A stretch of 42,769 nt of DNA, taken from positions 1-42,769 of IMG/VR virus record IMGVR_UViG_3300010970_000159. One strand, given 5' to 3'. The notes under the pieces were generated by a model that ran no database searches, had not been told where the DNA came from, and saw only the letters and a program-made list of their open reading frames with translations. The stretch's first letter is position 1, and each line of letters begins with the position of its first letter. Positions 31,401-38,699 of the stretch are shown in pieces. Both the position numbers and the translations under genes were made by a program. This DNA is from a virus.

Positions 31401-32924
31401 TATCTTAATAATAGCTGCTAGACCAGTAAAGAAAGTATTTAATGCTCCACCAGATTTAATAGCATCATACATTGCATAAATAAAGTCGCCAATTACAGCA
31501 GTTATACTAAGAAGCCCAGAAGATCCTTGTGCTGTAAATCCTACAAGATCGAAGAAAGCTTTTCCTACAGCTTTAACAATTTCCCAAACAATTCCAAATA
31601 TGGCAAAGACACCTCTTAGGGTTCTCTTTAAATTATTAAGTGTTTGTTCTGATGGAGTTATGGCGTCTACAAATTTACTAAATCCCAACGTTAAGTCATA
31701 AAGTTGCTTAGAACTTGTTGGTGGAAATATATCAAGAAACGCATCTCCTACAGCTTTAAAGATATTTATAAGATTAGTAAATAACTTGCCTAATGCATCG
31801 ATAATAACTGATCGACCACCAAGTTCAGCCCAACCTTTAAGTAGGTTATTTCGTGCTTCAGTTGCAGTATCCAGATAGCCTTGAATGGATTGAGTCAACC
31901 CTGTCCATAGTTTTTTAGATTGATCTAGATCACCTAATACAATTTGAAAAGTATCGGTCCAGCCAGTACCAACAGCCGCTTTTAGAGTATCCATCATCAT
32001 GGATAAACTCTTTACGTCTTGCGCAGATGCTTGCGCCTTTGCACCAATCTCAGTTGTCGTATCTCCGTAATCGCCAAGAACTTTTAGAAGAATATCAGTA
32101 GTTGCCCATTGGTCACTAAGGCCTCTAGAAAAAAGTTCTGCAGCACTATATGCGTCTTTTGCGCCTTTTGCTGTAGAAGAATAAAGACCGCCGCCGATAT
32201 TTTTAAGTGTTCCACCGGCAATAGCAGCCTTGATCATTTCGTCTTTCCAACCCTTTGTTGCTATATTAGCAAGGTTTAGAGACTTATAATCCATGGTAGT
32301 TAGAAAGCCACCAGCAATAGACTGCGAAAGGTTGTAATATGCAATACCAGCAGCGCCAGCATCTTGACCGGCAAGTGCGGTCATATTTGAAATACCCTTA
32401 ATTGCAGGAATTGCTTTATCGAGACTAACGCCAGCATTTGTAAACTTAGCAAGCGCACCAGTCATATCTGATAAGTTATAAATGGTTTTATCAGCATATG
32501 TATCTAGAGCATCGAAATATGGCTCGATATCTTTAATCGATTTACCAGTTGCTGCCGCAATCGTTTGTACTGAAGTTAGTTTTCGATTGTAATCTTGATA
32601 ACCTTGAATAATTGGTTGTACAGTTAATGATTTTGCCATTGTCAACCCAGTTTGCACTGCTTGCGCGGCGATATTACCAAGAGCTACAACAGCAGCTGCG
32701 CTAAGAGCCGAAAATTTAGAACCGATTGTATCTATACTAGTTGCTAAAGAATCAAACGAGACATTTTTTATATTGTCGCCTAAACCAGTTAGAGATCCTT
32801 TTACTGAATCAAAATTTAATTTTTCTTTAAGCGTACCTAAAGATTTAGTTGTTGTAGCGATTCCTTTTTCAAATTGGTCATTACTAAACCGCATTTGCAC
32901 AATGCGTTCATCAATACTACTCAT
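28500..32924 (-). CDS. Tape measure protein
   Basis: 1474 residues from ATG 32924 (SD GGAAGGTGG; ATGA overlap with the upstream stop). A longer start at 32945 lacks a well-placed SD. N-terminal SSIDERIVQMRFSNDQFEKG and IQGYQDYNRKLTSVQTIAAATG are typical. From about residue 680 to 1130 it consists of roughly 50-residue repeats in which a WDEIGRGL-type helix alternates with hydrophobic helices. It sets tail length, fills the tube, and probably enters the host membrane during DNA ejection. C-terminal residues resemble helical coiled coils with an IKSPSKEFYKIGEYV motif common in tape measures. No lytic domain visible. Confidence 0.93.
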   Translation of the reverse strand: MSSIDERIVQMRFSNDQFEKGIATTTKSLGTLKEKLNFDSVKGSLTGLGDNIKNVSFDSLATSIDTIGSKFSALSAAAVVALGNIAAQAVQTGLTMAKSLTVQPIIQGYQDYNRKLTSVQTIAAATGKSIKDIEPYFDALDTYADKTIYNLSDMTGALAKFTNAGVSLDKAIPAIKGISNMTALAGQDAGAAGIAYYNLSQSIAGGFLTTMDYKSLNLANIATKGWKDEMIKAAIAGGTLKNIGGGLYSSTAKGAKDAYSAAELFSRGLSDQWATTDILLKVLGDYGDTTTEIGAKAQASAQDVKSLSMMMDTLKAAVGTGWTDTFQIVLGDLDQSKKLWTGLTQSIQGYLDTATEARNNLLKGWAELGGRSVIIDALGKLFTNLINIFKAVGDAFLDIFPPTSSKQLYDLTLGFSKFVDAITPSEQTLNNLKRTLRGVFAIFGIVWEIVKAVGKAFFDLVGFTAQGSSGLLSITAVIGDFIYAMYDAIKSGGALNTFFTGLAAIIKIPIAIIKSFFLTLGALIDTVSGPSTDAIGGIADRLKASFDPLGNIGLKLNTIWTDVMKTFEKVGSFIKPVLKAVTDGFNNLGKAFVNSFTNANYNSILSTIDSGLFGALVIMFKTFFDKGVVGVFDGGFVKSFTNIFNQLTDALQAFTNSIKAKTLLTIAIALGILTASIIALTLVDPAKLTPALTAMTVMMTQLFLALGAFTKIASAKGIAKMPVIAASLVILATAIGILTTSVIRLSKLSWEELLKGLLGVTGLLFGIVAVSQTMGSKLKGMFGASIAMISLAIAIKILASAMSDLSKLSWEDTVKGLVSVGVILTEIAIFNKFASASKGAIANGVSLILLATAIKILASAVTDFANLETAKLIQGISALAGVLMLLTVFGKVTANGSSMIGLGIGLILVASSIKIFASAISDFGGISWDNLIRGLVGMSATLIIIAGAMRLMPSNMILTAIGLVIVAEALTIMAKALDTIGGMTWDEIGRGLTVLAGSLAILVAALYLMSGALPGAAALIVAAGALAILAPVLTTLGGMSWDEIGRGLVMLAASLAIITAAGYLLTGALPGLIGLGVAALMVGAGTLMAGAGVMLLSAALVALGASAVIGTATLVAMATALINLIPLLMMKVGEGIINILKVISNSTVAFIDAFKAILTAILVTIIEMTPLLIKTVITLVGSILKAIDDNLPKFLALGLNIIINLLDGIAKKLPDVIAKAADIIVALLNGLAKQLPKIIDSGIKLVIAFIDGIAKGIKNNTAKFVEAGSKLFRAIIDGIAAAVKQGGADIAYAGQTLGDALITAAKNALGIKSPSKEFYKIGEYVVQGLVNGVEDGTKTVGESTKKMGETAIDGLNKSLRSISDITLSNMDMEPTIRPVLDLSDIKKKTSSINSMLATSDLSLDSAYAKATSISIEQRAAKESSQVTQEPTVQTGDTTISFVQNNNSPKALSATEIYRQTRNQISAAKGVFSLA

Positions 32925-33301
32925 GCAGACTGCACCACCTTCCATACATCATTTGCTATTTTATCAAAAATTGGTTTCATTGTTGGATTTATAAAATCTT
33001 CGCCTTGCACATATCCACCAGTTCCAGTCACGTGTCCATACTGAAGTAGAATTACAACAGGTGTTCCATCTTCTGTCACATGATTATTATTCCAAGAGAT
33101 GGTCGTATACTGTATCTGTCTAGTAATAGTATACGACCAACTCTCAGCAGATTTACCTGTTTGAGAAGGGGTAGTTGAAGATAGTGCTTTTACACCCTCC
33201 GCGGCTAAATTTTCAAGTTGTCTATAGATATTATTCTTAGAAATTTTACTTAGAAATGCTTCTAGTTTATTAAAGTTTCCTTGAGACTCGAATTTTATCA
33301 T
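32921..33301 (-). CDS. HK97 gp10-like tail completion protein
   Basis: 126 residues, RBS GGAAGTGA. The sequence FNKLEAFLSKISKNNIYRQL, TPSQTGKSAESWSYTITRQ, VILLQYGHVTGTGGYVQGED and FINPTMKPIFDKIANDVWKV matches the HK97 gp10-like family, which completes the head-tail joint. In most genomes it lies between connector and tail-tube genes. Here it is directly before the tape measure, after three fibre genes. Confidence 0.82.
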   Translation of the reverse strand: MIKFESQGNFNKLEAFLSKISKNNIYRQLENLAAEGVKALSSTTPSQTGKSAESWSYTITRQIQYTTISWNNNHVTEDGTPVVILLQYGHVTGTGGYVQGEDFINPTMKPIFDKIANDVWKVVQSA

Positions 33302-33335
33302 AGATCACTTCCATTTTGAATGTTTTTATCGGTTT

Positions 33336-33569
33336 TTAATTACTGTTAGGAATTGTTGGTGAAACAAACACATCATTAGTTGCATCATAAGTATCACCAA
33401 TGGCTGCGTATTTTCCTCGAAAATTAGCGTTATATGAAGTTTGAATCCATACTCCTCCACAGTTATCTATTAGCCATTTGTATCCTTCGTCGCCATTGGG
33501 ATCATTATTATCACCAACAGTTACACGAAGTACTATGTTATTTTTATCAATTTCTGCCCAATGTGCCAT
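33336..33569 (-). CDS. Small WAEIDKNN-type tail or fibre protein
   Basis: 77 residues, TAATG overlap with the preceding gene. AHWAEIDKNNIVLRVTVGDNN, DEGYKWLIDNCGGVWIQTSY, FRGKYAAIGDTYDATNDVFV is a domain widely found at the end of phage fibres, especially in environmental phages. As a separate gene it may cap the Gly-rich protein encoded just upstream. Function inferred from that pattern. Confidence 0.75.
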   Translation of the reverse strand: MAHWAEIDKNNIVLRVTVGDNNDPNGDEGYKWLIDNCGGVWIQTSYNANFRGKYAAIGDTYDATNDVFVSPTIPNSN

Positions 33570-34453
33570 TATGCCGCATACCTCACAATAACTAGACCGC
33601 CACTACCAGCACCACTAGCACTAGCAGCCGAACCAGCTGTTCCGCCAGAACCAGAACCAGTATTGGCGGTTGCTGATAGACTGTTTGCATTAAGTCTACC
33701 AGCTGTTCCACCACCAGAACCGCCAGCACCAACGGTAGTAGCACCAGAACCACCTCCACCGCCAGCTATATAGCCACCAGTAGTTGCCGTTTGCCAGTTG
33801 GTGCTCATTCCGCTAGACATAGCTGCAATCCAGGTTGAAAATACGTTGGTCCCTGTACCGCCAGCACCGCCCGTATTTGTCGTCCCAGCAGTACCTACTG
33901 CGCCAGAACCACCACCACCACCGCCGCCACTATTAGTACTAGCTGTGGCACCATTATTACCTAGAAAACTTCCACCGGTTCCCGCGAGTGCTGTTCCTGC
34001 AACACCTGCGCCAGATGTACCACCACCAGAACCACCAGAACCACCTGCAACTGCGGAACCACTACCTCCACCTCCACCTTTTGCTATGAAAGTTGTAGAA
34101 TTTACAGTGGTATCGCTTCCAACAGTACCTATTGTACCGCTTGATCCGGATCCTCCGCCACCGATCACAATGGGCCAGGTTGTACCAGAATTAACAGAGA
34201 TACTAGACGAATATTGAATACCACCAGCACCTCCACCACCTCGTTGGGCAGTTCCTCCACTGTACCCACCAGAACCACCACCGGCAAGAACCATAATATC
34301 AACGGTTCCAGAACCAGAAGTTACTTGAAAAGTTCCATTACTAGTAAACATGCGATATACATAACCGCCAGAAGTTATACTAGAAACGCCACCTGTAGCA
34401 GTTATCTTGTTTTTACTATAGGAACCTAAAGTTGCACTTAGAATGCCAGTCAT
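33569..34453 (-). CDS. Gly-rich adhesin-like tail protein
   Basis: 294 residues from ATG 34453 (TAATG overlap with the fibre stop). A start ten codons upstream would sit inside the fibre gene. The middle is dominated by Gly/Ser runs (AGGGSGGYSGG, GGGGGSGSAVAGG, SGGGGGGGSG) joined by short beta strands and ending GGLVIVRYAA. This is the glycine-rich receptor-binding layout of T4-like gp38 and cyanophage fibre tips. It is a good candidate for host recognition. The opening (MTGILSATLGSYSKNKITA) suggests attachment to the preceding fibre. Confidence 0.78.
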   Translation of the reverse strand: MTGILSATLGSYSKNKITATGGVSSITSGGYVYRMFTSNGTFQVTSGSGTVDIMVLAGGGSGGYSGGTAQRGGGGAGGIQYSSSISVNSGTTWPIVIGGGGSGSSGTIGTVGSDTTVNSTTFIAKGGGGGSGSAVAGGSGGSGGGTSGAGVAGTALAGTGGSFLGNNGATASTNSGGGGGGGSGAVGTAGTTNTGGAGGTGTNVFSTWIAAMSSGMSTNWQTATTGGYIAGGGGGSGATTVGAGGSGGGTAGRLNANSLSATANTGSGSGGTAGSAASASGAGSGGLVIVRYAA

Positions 34454-35799
34454 TATGTTAGTCCATTTCCTGAAATTACCCAACTAGTAGCTGTAACTTT
34501 TACAGCGGTAGCCATGCCATATGCTGCTAGAGTTCTGGTTCCAGTAGTTCCAGTTCCAGCTAGATACAGGGTGTCTGTGTTAATCGCAATAGAAGTAGAT
34601 ACGGCACCTGGGTTGATGAATACAAAAGTTGTACCAATTTCAAGCGCAGTAGTGCTAGCTGGAATCGTATGTGTCAGTCCAGTCGTTGTTGTGTAAATGT
34701 GTTTACCTGCATGAACTGCAGTTAACGAAAGATTCCCAGTTGCAATTACTTGTGGTAGACCCATGAAACCAAACTGAGATGCTGAAGTAGCAGTTACAGC
34801 AGTTGGTACGGTAGTACTAGTTGACGTAAGCAGGGTTGCGCTAGAGGGTATTGTAGTTCCATTAACGGAAGTAGTACTGGATAAAGATGCAGGAATATTG
34901 CTTGCAGCAAGCGTTGATGATATCCACATAGATGTAGTGCTATCCCACTTTAGAATATCCCCATTAGAAGGCGTAGATGCATTTACATCATGTAGTTCAT
35001 TAATCTCATAACCATTTTGGACTTTTACAAATATTTCACCATTGTTTGCATTGGAACGCGTAACAACACCAAGGTATACTGAGTGTGCTGGTTTAGCTGG
35101 CGGAGCATTAAATACAAAACCGCCAACAGTACTTGACAACCATACAGATTGTCCAACAGTTGCAGTTGCAGTATTTAGACCGCTTAATAGGCCCTCAGTA
35201 ACAACATACCCAGTTCCATTAATTGCAATATCAGTCTCAATTAGACCCACGGTTTTGGAGGATGTTATTTCAGTATCTGCGTCTGCTCGAGAAAATGTAA
35301 TATTTGTTCCGTCTGAACCAGTAATATAAATAACAGTTCCTGCGGTTGCGATAGTTCCAGTAGTATTCTTAACTAGATATTTCACAGCAGGCGTAACATT
35401 ATCAGCCCAAGAAGTATCATAGTCAGTAGTAGTATCTTTAACTAGGATTTGTCCAGAAATACCTCCAGAGGGAATACCAATACCTGCGGGTCCTTGCATT
35501 GTCCCTGCATCGATCCAGGTAGTACCATTCCATACATAAATATGCGAGTTTTCATCTACAATATATGCATCATTAGTGGAATTACCAGATGTTGGTAAAT
35601 TAGTAATAAGACTTACAGAACCTTTGATGGTTAATGTTCCACCTTGTGGACCTTCAGGCCCTCTAACGTTTCCTGCGTTAATTGTATTTCCATCAAAGCG
35701 CGATAGAATCAAGTTATCATTTACAATTTCTCCGTCAACAATTGACTGATTTTCAATTTGCAGCATTCTGTATGCTGTTAATCCTGTAATAGTAGCCAT
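34453..35799 (-). CDS. Tail fibre with short collagen-like element
   Basis: 448 residues, RBS AAGGAGA. The N-terminus (ITGLTAYRMLQIENQSIVDG, LILSRFDGNTINAGNVRG) is a recognised fibre-attachment segment. A short collagen-like element (GPEGPQG) and another (QGPAGIGIPSGG) flank a YIVDENSHIYVWNGTTWID domain found in many fibres. The long C-terminal part is Thr/Ser/Val-rich beta structure, ending with SWVISGNGLT. Placed between the second tail-tube gene and the tape measure, which is unusual. Confidence 0.85.
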   Translation of the reverse strand: MATITGLTAYRMLQIENQSIVDGEIVNDNLILSRFDGNTINAGNVRGPEGPQGGTLTIKGSVSLITNLPTSGNSTNDAYIVDENSHIYVWNGTTWIDAGTMQGPAGIGIPSGGISGQILVKDTTTDYDTSWADNVTPAVKYLVKNTTGTIATAGTVIYITGSDGTNITFSRADADTEITSSKTVGLIETDIAINGTGYVVTEGLLSGLNTATATVGQSVWLSSTVGGFVFNAPPAKPAHSVYLGVVTRSNANNGEIFVKVQNGYEINELHDVNASTPSNGDILKWDSTTSMWISSTLAASNIPASLSSTTSVNGTTIPSSATLLTSTSTTVPTAVTATSASQFGFMGLPQVIATGNLSLTAVHAGKHIYTTTTGLTHTIPASTTALEIGTTFVFINPGAVSTSIAINTDTLYLAGTGTTGTRTLAAYGMATAVKVTATSWVISGNGLT

Positions 35800-35812
35800 G
35801 TTATCTCCTTAG

Positions 35813-36610
35813 TTAGAAACTGCTAATTTCGTAGGTGTATTGATCGATCATTTCCGCACTTGGTGAAGTGATTTCGAATTGAGTCGAACTTATCATTTCG
35901 ATTAGTTGGTCAGAGCCAACTGCGGTCCATGTTCCATCACCATTATCTATGATTTCAAGTGTTACACCATATGCAAATAGGGTTAATAGTTCGGTGATGG
36001 TTGGAAGTCTTGGAGCATTTATTTCGTCTCCATAAATGATGGTTTCTAAAAAGTAAAGTATATTTGAACTTACCTTTGTTGAATCGATTATGAAGTGTGA
36101 ACTGGGACTGAACCCTGTGATCAATGAAGGAATGGTATTAATATCCCAACTAAATACATTAGGTTCTTCAACGCTAGTGATTGTATTATTTGCTTGCTCG
36201 GAAGGCGACGCAGTCGCGTTATATACTAGATGGATTTTGTATGCATAATCGGATCCATTTAAGTCATTACCAACACGCGTCCTATAACTAATACCAAAAG
36301 TTTTTTTACTTTGTTGGGTTACATATAAACCGTTTTTGATGTATTCCGTTCCATCACACTGATCAAATTCTTCTGGACTAAAATATGCTTCAATAGTAGC
36401 TGCATATTCTTCAGTAGTTGACGTATTTAAATATTTAATACCGTCAAAATAATAAGGCGTGTTGGTTACGCCCGAAGGCTTTTCTTTAATTGAAACTAGA
36501 CCATTCCATGGAACACCAGGGACATTTTCGCCATTTACATACAATACGCCACGATCGACGCCTGTTTCATAATATCTAGTTCCAACACTATTCCAATTAA
36601 TTCTAGTCAT
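35813..36610 (-). CDS. Second tail-tube (major tail) protein paralogue
   Basis: 265 residues, RBS AAGGTGA. Shares with the protein at 37198-38061 the opening W(N/D)xxGxR(Y/F)[11 protein letters not shown], then KYLN..(S/T)TEE, FDQCDGT, KTFG(I/F)(S/A)YRT, GND, and LTIDSTKV-like IIDSTKVSS. It keeps the tube-protein core but replaces the Ig-like C-terminus with a different tail (LEIIDNGDGTWTAVGSD ... MIDQYTYEISSF). It may form a cap, a minor ring or an alternate tube. Confidence 0.85.
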   Translation of the reverse strand: MTRINWNSVGTRYYETGVDRGVLYVNGENVPGVPWNGLVSIKEKPSGVTNTPYYFDGIKYLNTSTTEEYAATIEAYFSPEEFDQCDGTEYIKNGLYVTQQSKKTFGISYRTRVGNDLNGSDYAYKIHLVYNATASPSEQANNTITSVEEPNVFSWDINTIPSLITGFSPSSHFIIDSTKVSSNILYFLETIIYGDEINAPRLPTITELLTLFAYGVTLEIIDNGDGTWTAVGSDQLIEMISSTQFEITSPSAEMIDQYTYEISSF

Positions 36611-36620
36611 GCGTCACCTT

Positions 36621-37172
36621 CTAACCTTTAGTATTTAATTCGGCTTTTCGTGCTTCGTTTAATGCTCTATTTCGAGCATTTAATTCTTGTCTTCCCATTT
36701 TTTTAGTTGGGGCGTTTTTTTGATTGCAAACTTTAATTAATGTCAACAATCTGTTTAAATGCCATAGTTGGCATTCAAAGGGGATATTCAATGAGATCAT
36801 CCAATAATAAATTATTTCTGAAGTTATTACTTCTCTACTTGCTGGTCTGCCAGATTGCGTAATAGTATCATTAAACCACGTGGCTGACATTTTTGCATCG
36901 ATGTAGGTGCTTATTTCTTTTATGTTATCGCTAGACATTCTAAAATATATTTCTGGAGAAACTTCTTTGGGCAAAGTCATGCATTTGATGTAGTCTAGTG
37001 TTTCGTCATCTGTTTTTTCTTTATCACTAAGAAAAGGTTTCTCCCATTTTGACTCCCATTTTGAAAGGGAGACCAGGGAATGTTCTAAGTTTAAAATAAC
37101 TTCATCAGTTGAGATAAACTCTTGAGAAGTTTCATCGAATAATTCGATTGATTTTATTGTAATGGAGAGCAT
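36621..37172 (-). CDS. Probable tail assembly chaperone
   Basis: 183 residues from ATG 37172 (AAAGGA upstream); a start 33 codons earlier would overlap the tail-tube gene. Mostly helical: [70 protein letters not shown]. The WESKWEKPF motif and location between tube and tape measure fit tail assembly chaperones of Gram-positive phages. No second frame that a ribosomal frameshift could reach is visible. It lies between two tail-tube paralogues. Confidence 0.72.
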   Translation of the reverse strand: MLSITIKSIELFDETSQEFISTDEVILNLEHSLVSLSKWESKWEKPFLSDKEKTDDETLDYIKCMTLPKEVSPEIYFRMSSDNIKEISTYIDAKMSATWFNDTITQSGRPASREVITSEIIYYWMISLNIPFECQLWHLNRLLTLIKVCNQKNAPTKKMGRQELNARNRALNEARKAELNTKG

Positions 37173-37197
37173 TCCCTGGTTCCTTTCTATGACTGCA

Positions 37198-38061
37198 CTA
37201 GAAAGTGAACAGCCAATCGTTGTCCGACACAGCAGGGAACTTGTATCCCTTGTTTGCTGATGCGGTAACAACAGTGTTCGCCGTGATGGTTACGGTGCCA
37301 GTCTTGACAACGCCGCCGATCTTGTAGGTTACACCGGTTACGGTCGGAATAGTGATGACCTTAGAGGTCGAGTTGTATGATGGAGCAGTAGGAACTGCTT
37401 CGATTAGACCATCGGCAAAGATGTCAAGAACATCTCCAGGTAGTGGTAGCACTGGGTTCACGCCAACAGTACCATAAATTAGTGCTTCGAGGTCAGCTAG
37501 TGCCGTGGCATCTACCTTGGTCGAGTCAATTGTCAACTTTGCAGTTGGCTTAAGGTCTGGAACTGCAACTGGGGTAGTCGTAACATCCCAACTGAAGGTC
37601 AATGCCTCAGGCGAGTCGTTAACGGTAGCATAAGCCTTTTCCGAAGGTGCAGCGAGTGCGCCATAGATAAGGTGAAGCTTGTAACCGTAGTCAGCGCCTG
37701 CAATATCGTTACCAAGCTTAGTGCGGTAGGCAAAGCCGAAGGTCTTTCGAGTCTGCTGACCAACCGAAACACCAACCGAAGGAGTTGCAGTGCCATCGCA
37801 CTGTGCAAACTCATCAGGATAGGTAAATGCTTCGATAGTTGCACCGAATTCCTCAGTAGAAATAAGGTTTAGGTACTTAATGTTGTCTGCGTACTGAGGG
37901 TTTGCCTCTGCACCAGTAGGGGACTCAGTAACAGCGGTAAGGCCGTTCCAAGCTACACCACCAGTATAAGCGCCCAGTGAATCCTGGATATACAAGACTC
38001 CGCGGTCAACGCCAGTCTCGTAAAAACGCTTACCGGTTTCATCCCAAGTAAGTTGTGTCAT
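37198..38061 (-). CDS. Major tail (tube) protein with C-terminal Ig-like domain
   Basis: 287 residues, RBS GAAAGG. The N-terminal 215 residues form the tube core. After a Pro-containing linker, residues 224-287 form a separate beta domain ([45 protein letters not shown]) that closely resembles the C-terminal domain of the capsid protein. Such add-on domains decorate virion surfaces and may bind host or matrix sugars. The gene is visibly richer in G and C than its neighbours, suggesting codon selection for high expression. Confidence 0.9.
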   Translation of the reverse strand: MTQLTWDETGKRFYETGVDRGVLYIQDSLGAYTGGVAWNGLTAVTESPTGAEANPQYADNIKYLNLISTEEFGATIEAFTYPDEFAQCDGTATPSVGVSVGQQTRKTFGFAYRTKLGNDIAGADYGYKLHLIYGALAAPSEKAYATVNDSPEALTFSWDVTTTPVAVPDLKPTAKLTIDSTKVDATALADLEALIYGTVGVNPVLPLPGDVLDIFADGLIEAVPTAPSYNSTSKVITIPTVTGVTYKIGGVVKTGTVTITANTVVTASANKGYKFPAVSDNDWLFTF

Positions 38062-38075
38062 GTTATTTACCTTTC

Positions 38076-38381
38076 TTAAAAGTAAAGATTGTAGATATAA
38101 TGATTCAATCCATTAACTGTCATATTTCTATCAAATATACACAGTGGTAGGAGAGCTATTTTGTCTGGAATTACTGAATCAGGATTCCTATCGACAATTG
38201 TTACAGAATATCTTTTTGTATGATTATATGGTTTGTTATCTGCAAAATTAGTTTTATCATTGTTTCTTTTGTAAATAATACAAGGATAATCCATTTTTAG
38301 TGTTTCTGGTGGCTGAAAATATACATGTCCAGTACCTAGAATATTCTCAAGCAGAGTTTGTAGTTCAAGGCGTGTTCCCAT
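38076..38381 (-). CDS. Tail terminator-like protein
   Basis: 101 residues from ATG 38381 (SD AGGAGGTGT; a GTG three codons earlier lies on the SD). The conserved TRLELQTLLENILG, LKMDYPCIIYKRNN, ADNKPYNHTKRYSVTIVD, PDSVIPDKIALLPLCIFDR, NHYIYNLYF matches a family placed between head completion and tail-tube genes, where the tail terminator belongs. It overlaps the previous gene by 17 nt. Confidence 0.8.
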   Translation of the reverse strand: MGTRLELQTLLENILGTGHVYFQPPETLKMDYPCIIYKRNNDKTNFADNKPYNHTKRYSVTIVDRNPDSVIPDKIALLPLCIFDRNMTVNGLNHYIYNLYF

Positions 38382-38688
38382 TATAGACACCTCCTAGCTT
38401 CAAGATAAGGCGAGGACTCTTTACTTCCACATCTGTGATTTTCCAAAGAGTCCCCGCCCACTTGACATATCTAATGGCAAAAAAATGCTCATTAGCATAT
38501 GCGTCTGCTACGATAGAAATAGAATTACTAACGTTGATGTTAGAATTCAAATTTTCACCATCGCTGAGTTGTCTGGTGTTGCGAAGGACGTCGCCATAGT
38601 ACGAATACTCAGTAACGACGTCCTCCCAAACTCCAGGGGCTGTTTCTACAGATTCACCATATCCGATTTCACCATAGAATTTAGCCAT
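38365..38688 (-). CDS. Head closure or tail joining protein
   Basis: 107 residues, RBS AGGAGTGA. The pattern FYGEIGYGESVETAPGVWED, VTEYSYYGDVLRNTRQL, ISIVADAYANEHFFAIRYV, WAGTLWKITDVEVKSPRLIL is a small mostly beta phage family directly downstream of the capsid gene. Position and size fit a head-closure protein that seals the connector. No enzyme motif. Confidence 0.78.
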   Translation of the reverse strand: MAKFYGEIGYGESVETAPGVWEDVVTEYSYYGDVLRNTRQLSDGENLNSNINVSNSISIVADAYANEHFFAIRYVKWAGTLWKITDVEVKSPRLILKLGGVYNGNTP

Positions 38689-38699
38689 TTCACTCCTGA

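Noticed and set aside
33561-34217. Plus-strand Pro-rich open frames
   Set aside because: Antisense shadow of the Gly-rich adhesin gene (Gly codons read as Pro).
36698-36721. A7 runs as a programmed frameshift site in the tail chaperone gene
   Set aside because: No second open frame of useful length follows in either shifted frame before the next tail-tube gene.
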